Assembly: GCA_022315425.1 (NCBI GenBank)
Contig: JAIUPT010000017.1
Coordinates: 620,001 to 684,000, forward strand
Origin: Pseudevernia furfuracea
Lineage: Eukaryota > Ascomycota > Lecanoromycetes > Lecanorales > Parmeliaceae
DNA length: 64,000 nt
Direction of reading: 5' to 3'
Shown: piece after piece, positions 23,769-34,416 of the stretch
Layout: each line of letters opens with the position of its first letter
Position numbering within the stretch: the stretch's first letter is position 1
Made by a program: the position numbers and the translations under genes
Notes under the pieces: generated by a model
What the model was told of the DNA's origin: nothing
The model's database searches: none
Seen by the model: only the letters and a program-made list of their open reading frames with translations

Positions 23769-23975
23769 ATTTGGCAGAATGGGTGCTATTGCGATGGGTG
23801 CCTTTTGGTGAGCTTCGACCTCAATACTCTTCTGAATTTCTTTGTCTGATATAAACAGTACATATACGGTGCGCATTACAAGTGTTCGGATTGCCCAGAT
23901 TTTGACTATTGTTTCAAATATAAAAACCCATCAGACCAGACCCACATTGGTCACAGATTTGAGAAATTGGAATGA
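23769..23975 (+). pseudogene. ZZ-type zinc-finger fragment
   Basis: Two exons (23769-23807 and 23859-23975, intron 51 bp) encode GIWQNGCYCDGCLL joined to YIYGAHYKCSDCPDFDYCFK and a following H..H, ending at TGA. The CxxC...CxxC...C pattern with DFDYC is that of a ZZ finger (PF00569). Such fingers occur as C-terminal modules of fungal ankyrin/NLR proteins. It follows the WD40 fragment and may be the tail of the same decayed gene. Confidence 0.6.
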
Positions 23976-24234
23976 GATAGAGGGTCGAAAGATGGACGTT
24001 TGTAGAATATGCCTAGCAGGCCCATTAATTGCGCCGCAAATACCTTCGAGGTGGACCAAAACTCTATTTTAGACGAGATTGAATATAGCGCGGGGGTCGC
24101 TCAAAAATCGAGGGCTGCGTAAGGCTGTCAGACAGACCCTTCTAGAATCCCAGACCTGTGGTCCACAGGTCCAGATCCACAAGACTATGGAAGTTTCAAC
24201 TCTCGCTACGAGCATCCGGCATGACTTCTAAGGT
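23976..24234 (+). other. Unassigned sequence left of pogo copy 2
   Basis: Possible coding remnant (LESQTCGPQVQIHK on the plus strand), but I do not recognise the family. It continues beyond the transposon at 26611. Confidence 0.3.
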
Positions 24235-26610
24235 ATCACAGCATATACGTGTTCACCGGGATATGCACTTCCCTGGGATATGCACTTTAGGGCTAGGGCT
24301 TACCAACACTCAAATGCCTACATCGCACCAAAATTCTATGGCAACTCTGCATAATCATGTTGAATGATGTTATTATGTCTCCGACAGCTACTTCATCGTT
24401 TTTTGTCTATTATGAGTCTATCACGAGTTGATTTCCGAACAGAACTCTCTTCCTCAACTACTTCCTATATCACTATAGCAGTCTTATCACCTCTCTTATC
24501 ATCTCTTGCGGTATCTCTTTCACCTCTTTCACCTCTGTCACCTCTTTGTAATTGCTGTTTTGAAGAAGAGAGGCCTAATAGAGGGAGTATTAATAAAATC
24601 TCTGAGTTCAACAAGAATAAAGTAGTAATCTTTTTTTTGACTGAGCTAGTCTTCTTCTTGACTGAACTTCTTATCTTTGTTTCAGCAAAAAGAGACGGTC
24701 TCAGATAACACATGCTTTTGAATTGCTTCTCAAATTGCTTATCAGCCTCATATTGCTGTCGTTTATTCACAGTCTTCTTGTTTAAGAGATACGCTTGTTT
24801 TAAATATGCTTGTTCACGATCAGCCCTCTGCTTCTTTCGCTCATCTATCTTGACAAGATCGTTATTAGTAGATTTCAGAAGAATATTGTTTGCTAGCGCG
24901 GTATTATAAGCTTTTCCAAGCTTTTCTGATAGTGTGAGATCAGGGTTCCCAGCCTTGATTTGCTATATTAGTCGATTAACTTGCTGCATATTTGCCGAGG
25001 TAAACGTCACAGAAATGGAGTCACCATTAAATGCTGTGACTGTCATGTCTGATGAAGGTGTGTTAGGTCGTGGTTCTGAAATTTGAAGTCTCAACTTGTC
25101 AAAAACGACCTGGGGATTGATCGAAAAAAGTTCACTCTTTTGTTATGCATGTTGAATGTTCTTCTCTGTTGCGACATTCTTTCTGATCACTTGAATAAAC
25201 TGAATAAAGTCACATTTATTCATTTTATAGCCTTCGCCATATCGTGTCTTCGTCTTCAAATGCTTACGATATGCTATTGTTAATGACTAAAAAAATCCAA
25301 CATTAAGTGACTGAAGAATATGTGTAATGTGGGAAGGCAAGCATAGCAGAATAATGTCATTGCTAATACAGAAAACGATGACTTTGATACTAATATAAGA
25401 GACATGCCCATCAAGTATAAGAAGGCGATATCGTCCTTTCAGAGTTCTTCGAGTCTGAGACTCAAAGCACCTAAAGAAATTAGTCAAAATTGTATACAAA
25501 AACGAAGTAAACTGAGCATACTTCTCGAACCACTTCAAGTTAATAATATTATTTGTCCAGCCATTCTCGCTAACAGCAATATAGACTTTCTTATTCTTCA
25601 CGAAATCAAATCAGGCTTTCATTTGTCGCTTATTCTTAAGAATAAGAAACATCGAAAGAAGTCTACTGTTCGCAGAGATGTATTCAATAAGAGTTGCTTA
25701 CTCTCGATTCCCGTCCTGGGTTTTATACACCTGAATGTTCTCTCGAGAACATATCACTCTCGCTTTTCCAGTATCGTCAAGAGCAGATTCTTTCTCGTTT
25801 ATATTGTACGTATCTTTCTTTTAAATATCGTACTTCTGAATCACAGACTCAACAAGCTGAAACTAGTGTAAAAGTAAATAGAGATTATGAGTAGCAGCAC
25901 GATCCTTGTTCAATGACTGACTAAATCGACTCTGCAACTTCGAATGACGACCAAGAAACTTCGATACCCAGTTTTTACCTAATGACCTATGATCTTCTTT
26001 GTCTACTAGTATCTCAAAAGCCATGAATCTAACTAGTTCAACTCTAAGAGGTCAATTTCAGAACGTCACTTGCAAGATTCACCCTGTCAGAGCTTCCTCC
26101 TTCACCGGGCTGAGTCGTAGTTCATTATCATGTGCCTCTCGATGAGCACGAGTCTTATCGACAAGACGTCGTCTAAGAGTGATGGGAATAATATTATACT
26201 CGTAGGCAATTAACGCAATTTCAGGCGGCTTTTTATAAGGATCTAAGTTGTTTTCATAGAGCAAGTAGGCTTATTTATATTCGTTAATTGCGAGTTGCAA
26301 TCGCTCTGATTTTGAGACCTCTTTTGAAGCCTTTGGGGGAGTCATAATAACAATTTTGGGAGATAACGGGGGTACAGGACGGGGTGGAATGGGCTGGCTA
26401 CTGGCTACGAGAGGATTGTGAATTAATGAGGTCATTGTTCAGTCTCCTCGACGACTATTAGAGACCGAAATGTATAGATTCGTCATAGATATGTGGACTT
26501 GTTTGGTGGCTTATGATGGGGGAGATAGATTTGGAATTATATTTGGGAAGCCCTAACCCTAAAGTGCATATTCCAGGGAAGTGCATATCCCGGTGATCAC
26601 AGCATATACG
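24235..26610 (-). mobile_element. Pogo-like DNA transposon, copy 2, with 15-bp flanking duplication
   Basis: Terminal inverted repeats of about 48 bp start TCACCGGGATATGCACTTCC at 24253 and at the reverse complement of 26596, and end in ...TTTAGGGCTAGGGCTT. The 15-bp sequence ATCACAGCATATACG occurs at 24235-24249 and 26596-26610, directly at both ends. Same family as 12096-14429, about 2.34 kb. It lies inside the candidate Starship and splits an unassigned sequence. Confidence 0.8.
24465..26440 (-). pseudogene. Pogo-type DDE_1 transposase, disrupted (copy 2)
   Basis: Minus-strand blocks in order: N-terminal HTH part (26264-26079, TLRRRLVDKTRAHREAHDNE), DDE core (25601-25287: LLILDGHVSYIS, LPSHITHILQSLNVGFF) and the Lys-rich tail (24770-24465). 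The hallmark LQPLDV of the family reads LQSLNV here, so the third catalytic Asp is Asn. Several stops and frameshifts. Differences from copy 1 are mainly transitions, as RIP would leave. Confidence 0.78.
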
Positions 26611-27825
26611 ACAGCGACTCGCTGCGGTCATTGAGGATTTAAAGAATGCTGTTGGGCAGGAAGCAGCAAGAGCTTAGTTGACGCGTACTACCACCAATGA
26701 GTCGCTTGAGTTCGAGCCTGGAGCCGAGCTCTGCGACGACTTGTGAATGGAATACATCAATGAGGACTGGATGAGTGATGCGAGCAACCCTTCATATCTC
26801 ACGCCATTCTCGCCCTACAAGAACTTAGAAGAATGAAGGTCCCCACCCATTATAGATCCCAACCCCACGAAACCTAATTATAGGTTCCCCCCTCCCCCCT
26901 TCCCCTCCCCCAAAAAAGCTTAATAATAGGTTCCCGCTCCCCTGAAAAATAATCGGAGGCCCAAAACTGTGGAGTAAATTCCCAGGAAACCAGCTTTTTT
27001 AGGAGACCGTTCCTCGAAATCCATCTCTACCATGATTCTGGACCTCCTAGGACCAGCCTGTTAGGAGACTATGTTGTACCGCGCCATGAAGAGACTCACG
27101 TTGCCGAGAGGTAAAAGAGGATGCTTTGACGTTCTACCTCGAACTAGTCCCTTGCGAAGATTATTCCCACCCTGCAAAATTCTTCTCGTGGTATGTATTC
27201 CCTCATGGAACAGTCCCCCCCAACGGATACCGTACCCTCACTCCAGTCGACCTGCGTATTATGACCCTCGTGGCCGTTCCCGTGCTCTGGCTCTTACGAT
27301 TACTTTGCGTTTAAGGTGCTCGACACGACATTGTCCTTATTTTACGCTCCGACCGAACCGTAAGGGCAGATACGAATCTCGGATCAGCCCTTGCTATCCT
27401 TCCACGCGAATTGTCGAGCGGAGAATTCGTCACATGAGCTAATCTGATTTAGGCGCTAGACGTATAGCGATTTCCAATACCCGTAAGCAGGTGAATTCAA
27501 TTCACAGATTTTCTGGTCTTTGTTCCTAGCATGTTGTATCCTGGCTCATTTCTGACCTTGCCACATACCCGCCCCAGGCGTTTTTAGTGAAGTTTTTGAC
27601 ACGATTACTAAGAAAGTGGCTTGCATAGCCTATCATTCTCTTCCTTCAGTTGAAGAACTCTTTGTTTAATAGCGTTTGTGTTCTTTGTTTTCAGAAAGTC
27701 CACGGCGCCAATAGCTTGATTATCCGGTATCCAAACCCAATATTCGGGCAACATTGTATAATAGTATTGAGCAATGGTAACAGTACGTCCAAGGTCCTTC
27801 TCGTGACTTTCCTGCTCATAGTGCG
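26611..27825. other. No recognisable gene
   Basis: Includes a short acidic open stretch at about 26700-26836 (ESLEFEPGAELCDDL, stop, MEYINEDWMSDASNPSY), probably the C-terminus of an unknown protein cut by the transposon. It also has C-rich spacer DNA at 26880-26935 and otherwise nothing I can assign. Confidence 0.4.
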
Positions 27826-28726
27826 TTGTACCAGACAGCCAACTCTGTGAAACAATACACCCCAGCTGGAGCAACAGATCACCTTGAAACCGGGTCGACT
27901 GCCAATATCTGGCGACATCCTACACTTGCCGGTGTTGTTATTAAATCTCCAGCGACAGAGCCACAAGACCCGCGACATAAGAACAAGTTTCGTATTGAAG
28001 TAAACATCCTGAAAGTATTGGGCGCACATCCGAGGATCATCCAGTAGGTGCTGTCACTGGCATTACCTTTGGTACATGATTGCTGACTGCTTGATTAGAT
28101 ATCTGAGATGTTTGCAACCATTAGAGCCCAGTAGAAGTCTCCTTTTCATCGAGGCTGCCAACGAAAGTGTGCAGCATTACTTGAATACCCAGGGCAGTTC
28201 CATCGATGATCTATTACGACTTAAGTGGTTCAAAGAAGCAGCTGAAGCCCTCTACTACTGTCACACACGGAAGGTACTGCACTGTGACCTGCGCCCGGAC
28301 AACATGCTCCTCAACGCCGATTTAGATCTCTCTTTGTGTGATTTTGGAGGGTCGAAAAATGAAGAACATGACGGATGAGGGCTTCCTGATTATGGTTTCT
28401 TTGACCCACGAAGTGACTCTTTAGCTGTCACTGAAGCCACCGAGCTATTCGGATTAGGCTCTAGCATGTACACTATCATGGTTGGACATCTTCCCCACGG
28501 CCCTTCGATCCTCAAAACGGCTCAAGAGCGACTGCATTATGCCAAAGAATTCGAGCGCCTTGGACTTGAAGGCAATTTTCCAGATACATCTGATATCAGG
28601 GGCGGCGACATAATTAGAGGCTGCTGGACTCAGAAGATAAAGTCGGTTGAGGAAGCTTTCACACGTCACGGGGAGCTTAATGATCAGTTAGGCGAGATGT
28701 CTTGCTTCTTGCAGAGGGCTAGCTGA
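27826..28726 (+). pseudogene. Protein kinase-like gene with one in-frame stop
   Basis: Exon 1 (to 28043) encodes the N-lobe: GSTANIWRHP as a glycine-rich-loop equivalent, GVVIKSP with the likely ATP-binding Lys, and an alpha-C-like segment (NKFRIEVNILKVLG). A 55-bp intron (28044-28098) joins it in phase to the C-lobe, which has HCDLRPDNMLL (catalytic loop, Cys instead of Arg) and LCDFGGSK (DFG motif). TGA at 28376-28378 interrupts the frame, which then continues unbroken with PDYGFFDPRSDSLAVTEATE and an APE/F-helix-like FGLGSSMYTIMVGHLPHG to 28726. No ATG is visible at the start. The family is a fungal serine/threonine kinase-like group. The substrate is unknown. Confidence 0.7.
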
Positions 28727-29397
28727 CCCTGAGATATTTGCATGCGGAACACTAAAGGTACTGCTGATTTGTAGAGTGACTTGCAGGCTACCGGGATAGC
28801 TCGCTATATCAGAACACGTCTTGATGAATTACTGGCAGGATTACTCTGAAGACAGGGGCAAAAAGATCACCGCGTTTTGATAATGTAGATTACTATTGCT
28901 CGATGGCTATATCAATTCAAGTCCGATACCGAAATAGTCTACTCGGTCGAGTAGATCTTCACCCATTACGACCTGCTATCCAAGGGAAAACATGGAGGGC
29001 GCAATGAATCAATTGCTCTTCAGCACTCTCAACTACAAAAAGCTTCCGAAAGCAGTCACATTAATGATAAGGGCAACATATATCTTCAACGAGCACCGGG
29101 GACAATGAAAAGAGAAAGTCTAAGCCCCCAGTGCCAGCTCAAGTCCGGCCTTAGGCTAGTTAGCAAACGGTCCAAGCATGATCTCATGGGTATTACCTTC
29201 ATGTGAGCCTCTACTGGCAAAGTGAACACTTCTCTCTCACTCTATTGGAACCCATAGAAACAGGATTTCTGGCCTTTTGAGCTTTGCATGCGTCTGACCC
29301 TGGGCTCCCGCAGCCACTGTTGGTTGTGCTGACTCGGGAATGGCCGCAGGAATATATTGTGAGGGTTTCCGTAACTAGACACATCCTTCAAGAAAAT
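28727..29397. other. No recognisable gene
   Basis: The first about 130 bp may be the spliced tail of the kinase-like gene (a possible GT..AG intron near 28755-28786). Nothing else assigned. Confidence 0.4.
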
Positions 29398-30471
29398 TCA
29401 GCCAGTAGAGTTAGCGGATGAGCGGTGCAGTGAGAGCCGTGCTTTGGCCACGGAGATGTCTGCTCCTTGGTCCAGCAACAGCTTCACCACTTCAAGATGC
29501 CCGCTGGAGGCTGCTGCATTTAGCGGCGTCCATCCATCAGCATTGGCCACGGAGATGTCTGCTCCTTTGTCCAGCAACAACTTCAGCACTTCAATATGAC
29601 CCTTTCTAGCAGCCAGATATAGAGACATACGTCCAGCCTCGTCGCCGATTGACAAACTAGCTCCTGCATTTACAAGAACCTGTGTTATTTGCCTATTTCC
29701 CGAATCGGCTGCAGCATTGACTGCGCAACCGTGAAGGCCACAGTGAGCATCAATATCAGCGCCGTGATCAATCAGAAAACTGATAGCTGACAAGTGTCCC
29801 GCGGCACTTGCTGCCTGTAAAGCAGTCCCATGTTGGCCACCAACCGAATTCCAATCATCTACCTTTTGGTCTCGTAGGAAATTGAGGGTATCGACAAGAT
29901 CAAATAGAGCGGCATAGTATAGTAAGCCCCCATGATTGTTCTGCGACGATTCAGGTCGTTGAGATACCTCGTTTGCGAGTTTCTCATAGCGATTTCGTCA
30001 GTTGATTCAATGAGAGCCATGTGGAGTGAAGAGCTTATTGACAAGGCGAATCAAATCTTTGTAGTCTGAACCGGATGAATTAACGTGCAGGGCCCAATAT
30101 CTAACTGCATAATCCAGAAATGGATGCTGATTCGGATCCTCACGGGAAGTTTCCAAAGGAGTCCATGATGAATCGTAATCGAGATAGCGGAGACAGATCT
30201 TTGCAAGACATTTATCTTCGCAATTCTGGCCAGATAGCGAGATATTCATAGATGTCCTGGAAAGGAGAAACTCTCTGACCGAGAAGTGGACTAGTCCAAC
30301 GGTTTTGTCTTTGAGGTGTTTTTCAGGGCCTGCATCTCGAATCTCCACAAGTGAACCACAAAGATCCAGAATCTCGTCATTGATGTACTCATCGTCGACA
30401 ACGTACGAATAAGCGAATAATTGGAAATAGAGATGGACCTTTGGTGTTCCTCGACCTGCTGCGGAGACCAA
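29398..30471 (-). pseudogene. C-terminal half of a NACHT-ankyrin NLR, two Trp-to-stop changes
   Basis: One continuous minus-strand frame. It opens with the winged-helix region that follows NACHT in fungal ankyrin NLRs (EILDLCGSLVEIRD, GLVHFSVREFLLSR, HPFLDYAVRYWALH). A short spacer has two TGA codons in the context HGSH-stop-IN-stop-RNRYEKLA, where relatives have Trp (TGG to TGA by G to A). At least four ankyrin units follow, among them GGLLYYAALFDLVDTLNFL, GHIEVLKLLLDKGADISVAN and DGWTPLNAAASSGHLEVVKL. The NACHT P-loop part is absent; the NB-ARC receptor gene begins 64 bp upstream. The missing half and the stops mark it as a pseudogene. Ankyrins would serve as the ligand-sensing part. Confidence 0.78.
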
Positions 30472-30534
30472 TATGCGTTGTTAATTGTGAGCTTTATTCC
30501 ATCAAGACAGTCGCGACATCATTTTTGCTACGCA

Positions 30535-33500
30535 TTATTTCTCAGTTGCCGTGCTGTTGACATCCTTGCCTAACGAGCTCAAATGCAAACCCTCCATGCG
30601 CCACCTGTTAAGCGTGTCTTCCGACTTCTTCGTAGATGGGTGGTCTTGGCCAAGGATCTGCTTCCGCTTTCCAACGCATTCTTCCATAAGCGCGATAGCC
30701 CTTTCATTCTCGCCTTTGTTCTTCGAAATGAATGCAAAGTTGTTTATATTGCTCAGCGTGTCGGGATGCTCCTCGCCCAGTACCCTCTTCGTTATCTCCA
30801 TCACCCGCACCTCTAGCTCTTCAGCCTCCTTCCAGCGTCCCTGGTTCCAATATGTCGAGGCCAGATTGTTCATGCTGGTCAGCGTGTCGGGATGCTCCTC
30901 GCCCAGTACCCTCTTCGTTATCTCCATCACCCGCACCTGTAGCTCTTCAGCCTCCTTCCAGCGTCCCTGATTCCAATATGTCGAGGCCAGATTGTTTATA
31001 CTGGTCAGCGTGTCGGGATGCTCCTCGCCCAGTACCCTCTTCGTTATCTCCATCACCCGCACCTCTAGCTCTTCAGCCTCCTTCCAGCGTCCCTGGTTCG
31101 AATATGTCGAGGCCAGATTGTTCATGCTGGTCAGCGTGTCGGGATGCTCCTCGCCCAGTACCCTCTTCCTTATCTCCATCACCCGCATCTCTAGCTCTTC
31201 AGCCTCCTTCCAGCGTCCCTGATTCCAATATGTCGAGGCCAGATTAGCCATGCTGGTCAGCGTGAAGGGATGCTCCTCGCCCAGTACCCTCTTCGTTATC
31301 TCCATCACCCGCACCTGTAGCTCTTCAGCCTCCTTCCAGCGTCCCTGATTCCAATATGTCGAGGCCAGATTGGCCATGCTGGTCAGCGTGTCGGGATGCT
31401 CCTCGCCCAGTACCCTCTTCCTTATCTCCATCACCCGCATCTCTAGCTCTTCAGCCTCCTTCCAGCGTCCCTGATTCCTGTATGTCGAGGCCAGATTGTT
31501 CATGCTGGTCAGCGTGAAGGGATGCTTCTCGCCCAGTACCCTCTTCCTTATCTCCATCACCCGCACCTGTAGCTCTTCAGCCTCCTTCCAGCGTCCCTGA
31601 TTCGAATATGTCGAGGCCAGATTGTTCATGCTGGTCAGCGTGTCGGGATGCTCCTCGCCCAGTACCCTCTTCCTTATCTCCATCACCCGCACCTCTAGCT
31701 CTTCAGCCTCCTTCCAGCGTCCCTGATTCCTGTATGTCGAGGCCAGATTAGCCATGCTGATCAGCGTGAAGGGATGCTCCTCGCCCAGTACCCTCTTCCT
31801 TATCTCCATCACCCGCATCTCTAGCTCTTCAGCCTCCTTCCAGCGTCCCTGATTCCTGTATATCGAGGCCAGATTGGTCATGCTGATCAGCGTGTCGGGA
31901 TGCTCCTCGCCCAGTACCCTCTTCCTTATCTCCATCACCCGCACCTCTAGCTCTTCAGCCTCCTTCCAGCGTCCCTGGTTCGAATATGTCGAGGCCAGAT
32001 TGTTCATGCTGGTCAGCGTGTCGGGATGCTCCTCGCCCAGTACCCTCTTCCTTATCTCCATCACCCGCACCTCTAGCTCTTCAGCCTTATCCCATCGGCC
32101 ACCTAGATTGTATGCTGCGCCGACCATGCCTATACTGCTCAAAGTCTTCTCATGCTCCTGACCAAGTGTTTTCCTCCTCCATTTCATCGCTATTTCGGAC
32201 AGGTCGACGGCCTCACTTATACTCCCCGTATTCAACGCATACCATGCTGCGTTGTGTAATAGTGAAGCCCATTCTCTCAACGACCCGTCCCCCTTTGGCC
32301 GTTGTGTGACTGCCGATTTCGCATGTGGAAAGAGTGCTCGGCAGTATGTCCAATTCTCGTATTCCCCATTCGGCAGCTCTTCGTAAAGGATCTTGATATA
32401 TTGCTCCTTCCACTTCTCAAGCTGCTCGTTCGCTTCGAGCCACTTTCGCGTAGCTAGCTGTACAAGCCTGTGCATCTCGAAGACTGTCGGGTCTGAAGTA
32501 GTTGAGATGAATGAAAAGTCTCGGAGCGTTCGAACATCTATTTCAAATCCGTCGTTATTCAACTCAGAATCACTGTCTTCGTCGCTCTGCTCTCCATTAT
32601 CGTCTCTGCCTTCACGTATTTCGTGCTCCGCATCGCCAGCTCGACCTCGGACTAATATCTCTGGAATGCCTTGTGGATCAAAAAAGCTCATAAGAGACAA
32701 CAGCTCTGCCGCTGACTGCCTTGTCTGATGGATGTGCTTGAAAGATATCTGCCAGGTTATAAGAATAGAGTTCTCAGCCTCTCGATCTCGACGAAGCTGG
32801 CCCCCTTCGTGATTCAGGAGACTCATCTTCTTGCGATCACTCTTCCGGAACTCCTCGAGATATTGATGTACCGAACAACGCGGAGATAGCTGTGAGATAT
32901 AGGCTGCTGCTTGGACAATCGCGAGCGGCATATACTCAAGCGCTGCTGCAAGTTCCGAAATGTCTTGGCTCTCGCCCTGCTTTCCCAGCTTCGTCTTGAA
33001 TAGCGCCAACGCGTGTGACTCGTCCATCGGCTCCACCGCGATGATATCCCTCTCTTCAATCAATTGTCGTGCCGCCTCCTTGCTCCTTGATGTGATGAGG
33101 ACGGATCCATTCTGACTTTGAGGAAGGTAGTCATGTAGAGGTCGGGAAGCCGTACTATCTGAATTGCCGGTCTGAGCCTGATTATTGAGGCGATCGCTGA
33201 GAAGGAAACGGGCATCATCGACATTGTCTAAAATTAAAGTCCACTTGCTCTTCCTCGAATCGTGCAACCATTCGTGAACGAGCTTGAATATATTTGCTTT
33301 GGGATCCCGCCGTCCAAAGATCTTCACGGTATCTGCAATATCCCGATAGCTCTGCTCAAAGCGGGCTGCATTGCTCGCGTGGACCCAGAAGACCCACGTA
33401 TCAGGTAATTGCTCTCGGGTTCGGTATGCATACTCGATAGCAAGCTGCGACTTTCTGCCGACAAGTTAACAGTCATCGGCAGATGTAACAGGTCCTCACG

Positions 33501-33740
33501 CACCCAACACCACCTAGACCGACAAGCGCAGTCCATGACCCTGGTATAGCACATTTCTGGTATATCTGGTCGAACAGTGCTCCACGCTTAATAAAATCGG
33601 GATCAGGACGGAAAGGAATCAATAGCGATGGGCTAGGCGGAGTCACTTGGCGCTCTATATAAGCGATAACTATTAGCAGTAGCTCTAAGGATAGAGGACG
33701 ACGCTGACTTGCCGGGAGAGTAGCGGTTAGTTACGGTTAC
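30535..33740 (-). CDS. NB-ARC-TPR NOD-like receptor (NLR-A)
   Basis: The main exon (33454-30535) joins, across a 49-bp intron (33455-33503), an upstream exon that supplies LIPFRPDPDFIKRG and the P-loop. Splicing completes ALVGLGGVG|KSQLAIEYAY, so the intron sits inside Walker A. NB-ARC motifs follow: WTLILDNVDDARFL (Walker B), NGSVLITSRSKEAA and MPLAIVQAAAYI. A winged-helix/MHD-like region (FEMHRLVQLATRKWLE) leads to about ten near-identical 42-residue kinesin-light-chain TPR units (NQGRWKEAEELEVRVMEI..., about 32090-30745). The family senses non-self through its repeats and activates a partner effector by nucleotide-dependent assembly. The open frame is intact. The 5' end is unresolved: the exon frame is open from about 33741, and the matching amyloid-like motif lies at 33807-33880 in another frame, so an extra exon or a mutation must lie between. 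Confidence 0.85.
30745..32090 (-). repeat. Tandem array of about ten 126-bp TPR-coding repeats
   Basis: Each 126-bp unit encodes one TPR-like repeat. Units differ mainly at a few codons (Y[S/R/W]NQ, EE[L]E or Q, [V/M]RVMEI, HP[D/F]TL), so the array is nearly identical at DNA level. Confidence 0.9.
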
Positions 33741-33806
33741 CGGGCCTAATAGAAAGAGTTAATTGACGTATCTCGGCAGCATTGGTAGGTAGGATTAGAG
33801 GATAGG

Positions 33807-34106
33807 CGGCTTGCCATAATTGATGTCGCGTCCCGCGTTGCCTGTACCTTGCTGGACTAGATCTGCTGTGACTAAGTTATTGCGATAGGTTTCGGGTCGG
33901 GCGGCTTCGAACCGAGCCATTATATGTCGGATAACGCGTCGTCTGAGAACAGTATGAAGTTTGGAATGAAATGCATGGACACGGCTTTGGTGGCCCTTCT
34001 TTGCGGATGACGGGCACATCCGTACGTAGCCGTAGCGCAGTGGGGCAGCAGGTCTTGCTTGGTTCAGCCTTGTCCCGAAATACCAGACCTCGACGATTTC
34101 CCTCAA
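33807..34106 (-). other. Amyloid-like motif region upstream of NLR-A
   Basis: A minus-strand open frame ends TADLVQQGTGNAGRDINYGK followed by PPIL and a stop. The QQGTGNAGRDIN core is shared with the C-terminus of the SesB-like gene (35293-35378) and with the start of NLR-B (38591-38652). It is likely the N-terminal exon of NLR-A, perhaps starting at the ATG near 33921, but no clear donor joins it to the NB-ARC exon. Confidence 0.6.
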
Positions 34107-34119
34107 CCATTAGCTTCAC

Positions 34120-34416
34120 TCATGCAGTAATCTTCCATTCATCCAAGAAGAATAGCAAAGCCAAATCCAATGTACTGCCAGGAAACCCTGACGCAGCCGG
34201 AACTACGAGCGGCAGTAGTGCCACAAATTCTCTAACAGCACGGCCAGCAGCTATGGTCACTACAGCTTCATCTTCGACGCCGTCTTTGGCATTCTCGCCA
34301 GAGAATCTGTATGCGAGCCGTTTCATCGCTTGATATTTGTTCTGATCTTCTTGCAGTGAATCGACAGATGGCCGTTTCGGTATCCAGACAATCTCAAATC
34401 CAGCAGACGCTGACAT
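34120..34416 (-). CDS. Unrecognised small ORF between NLR-A and the SesB-like gene
   Basis: 98 codons from ATG (34416) to TGA on the minus strand. I do not recognise the product. It contains a charged first half and a hydrophobic C-terminal part (REFVALLPLVVPAASGFPGS then LDLALLFFL). It may be an upstream exon of NLR-A or a chance frame, and it sits in the intergenic space of a divergent pair. Confidence 0.3.
   Translation of the reverse strand: MSASAGFEIVWIPKRPSVDSLQEDQNKYQAMKRLAYRFSGENAKDGVEDEAVVTIAAGRAVREFVALLPLVVPAASGFPGSTLDLALLFFLDEWKITA

Noticed and set aside
30551..32309. Plus-strand Ser/Pro-rich frames of 76-171 codons
   Set aside because: Antisense shadows of the repetitive TPR array of NLR-A.
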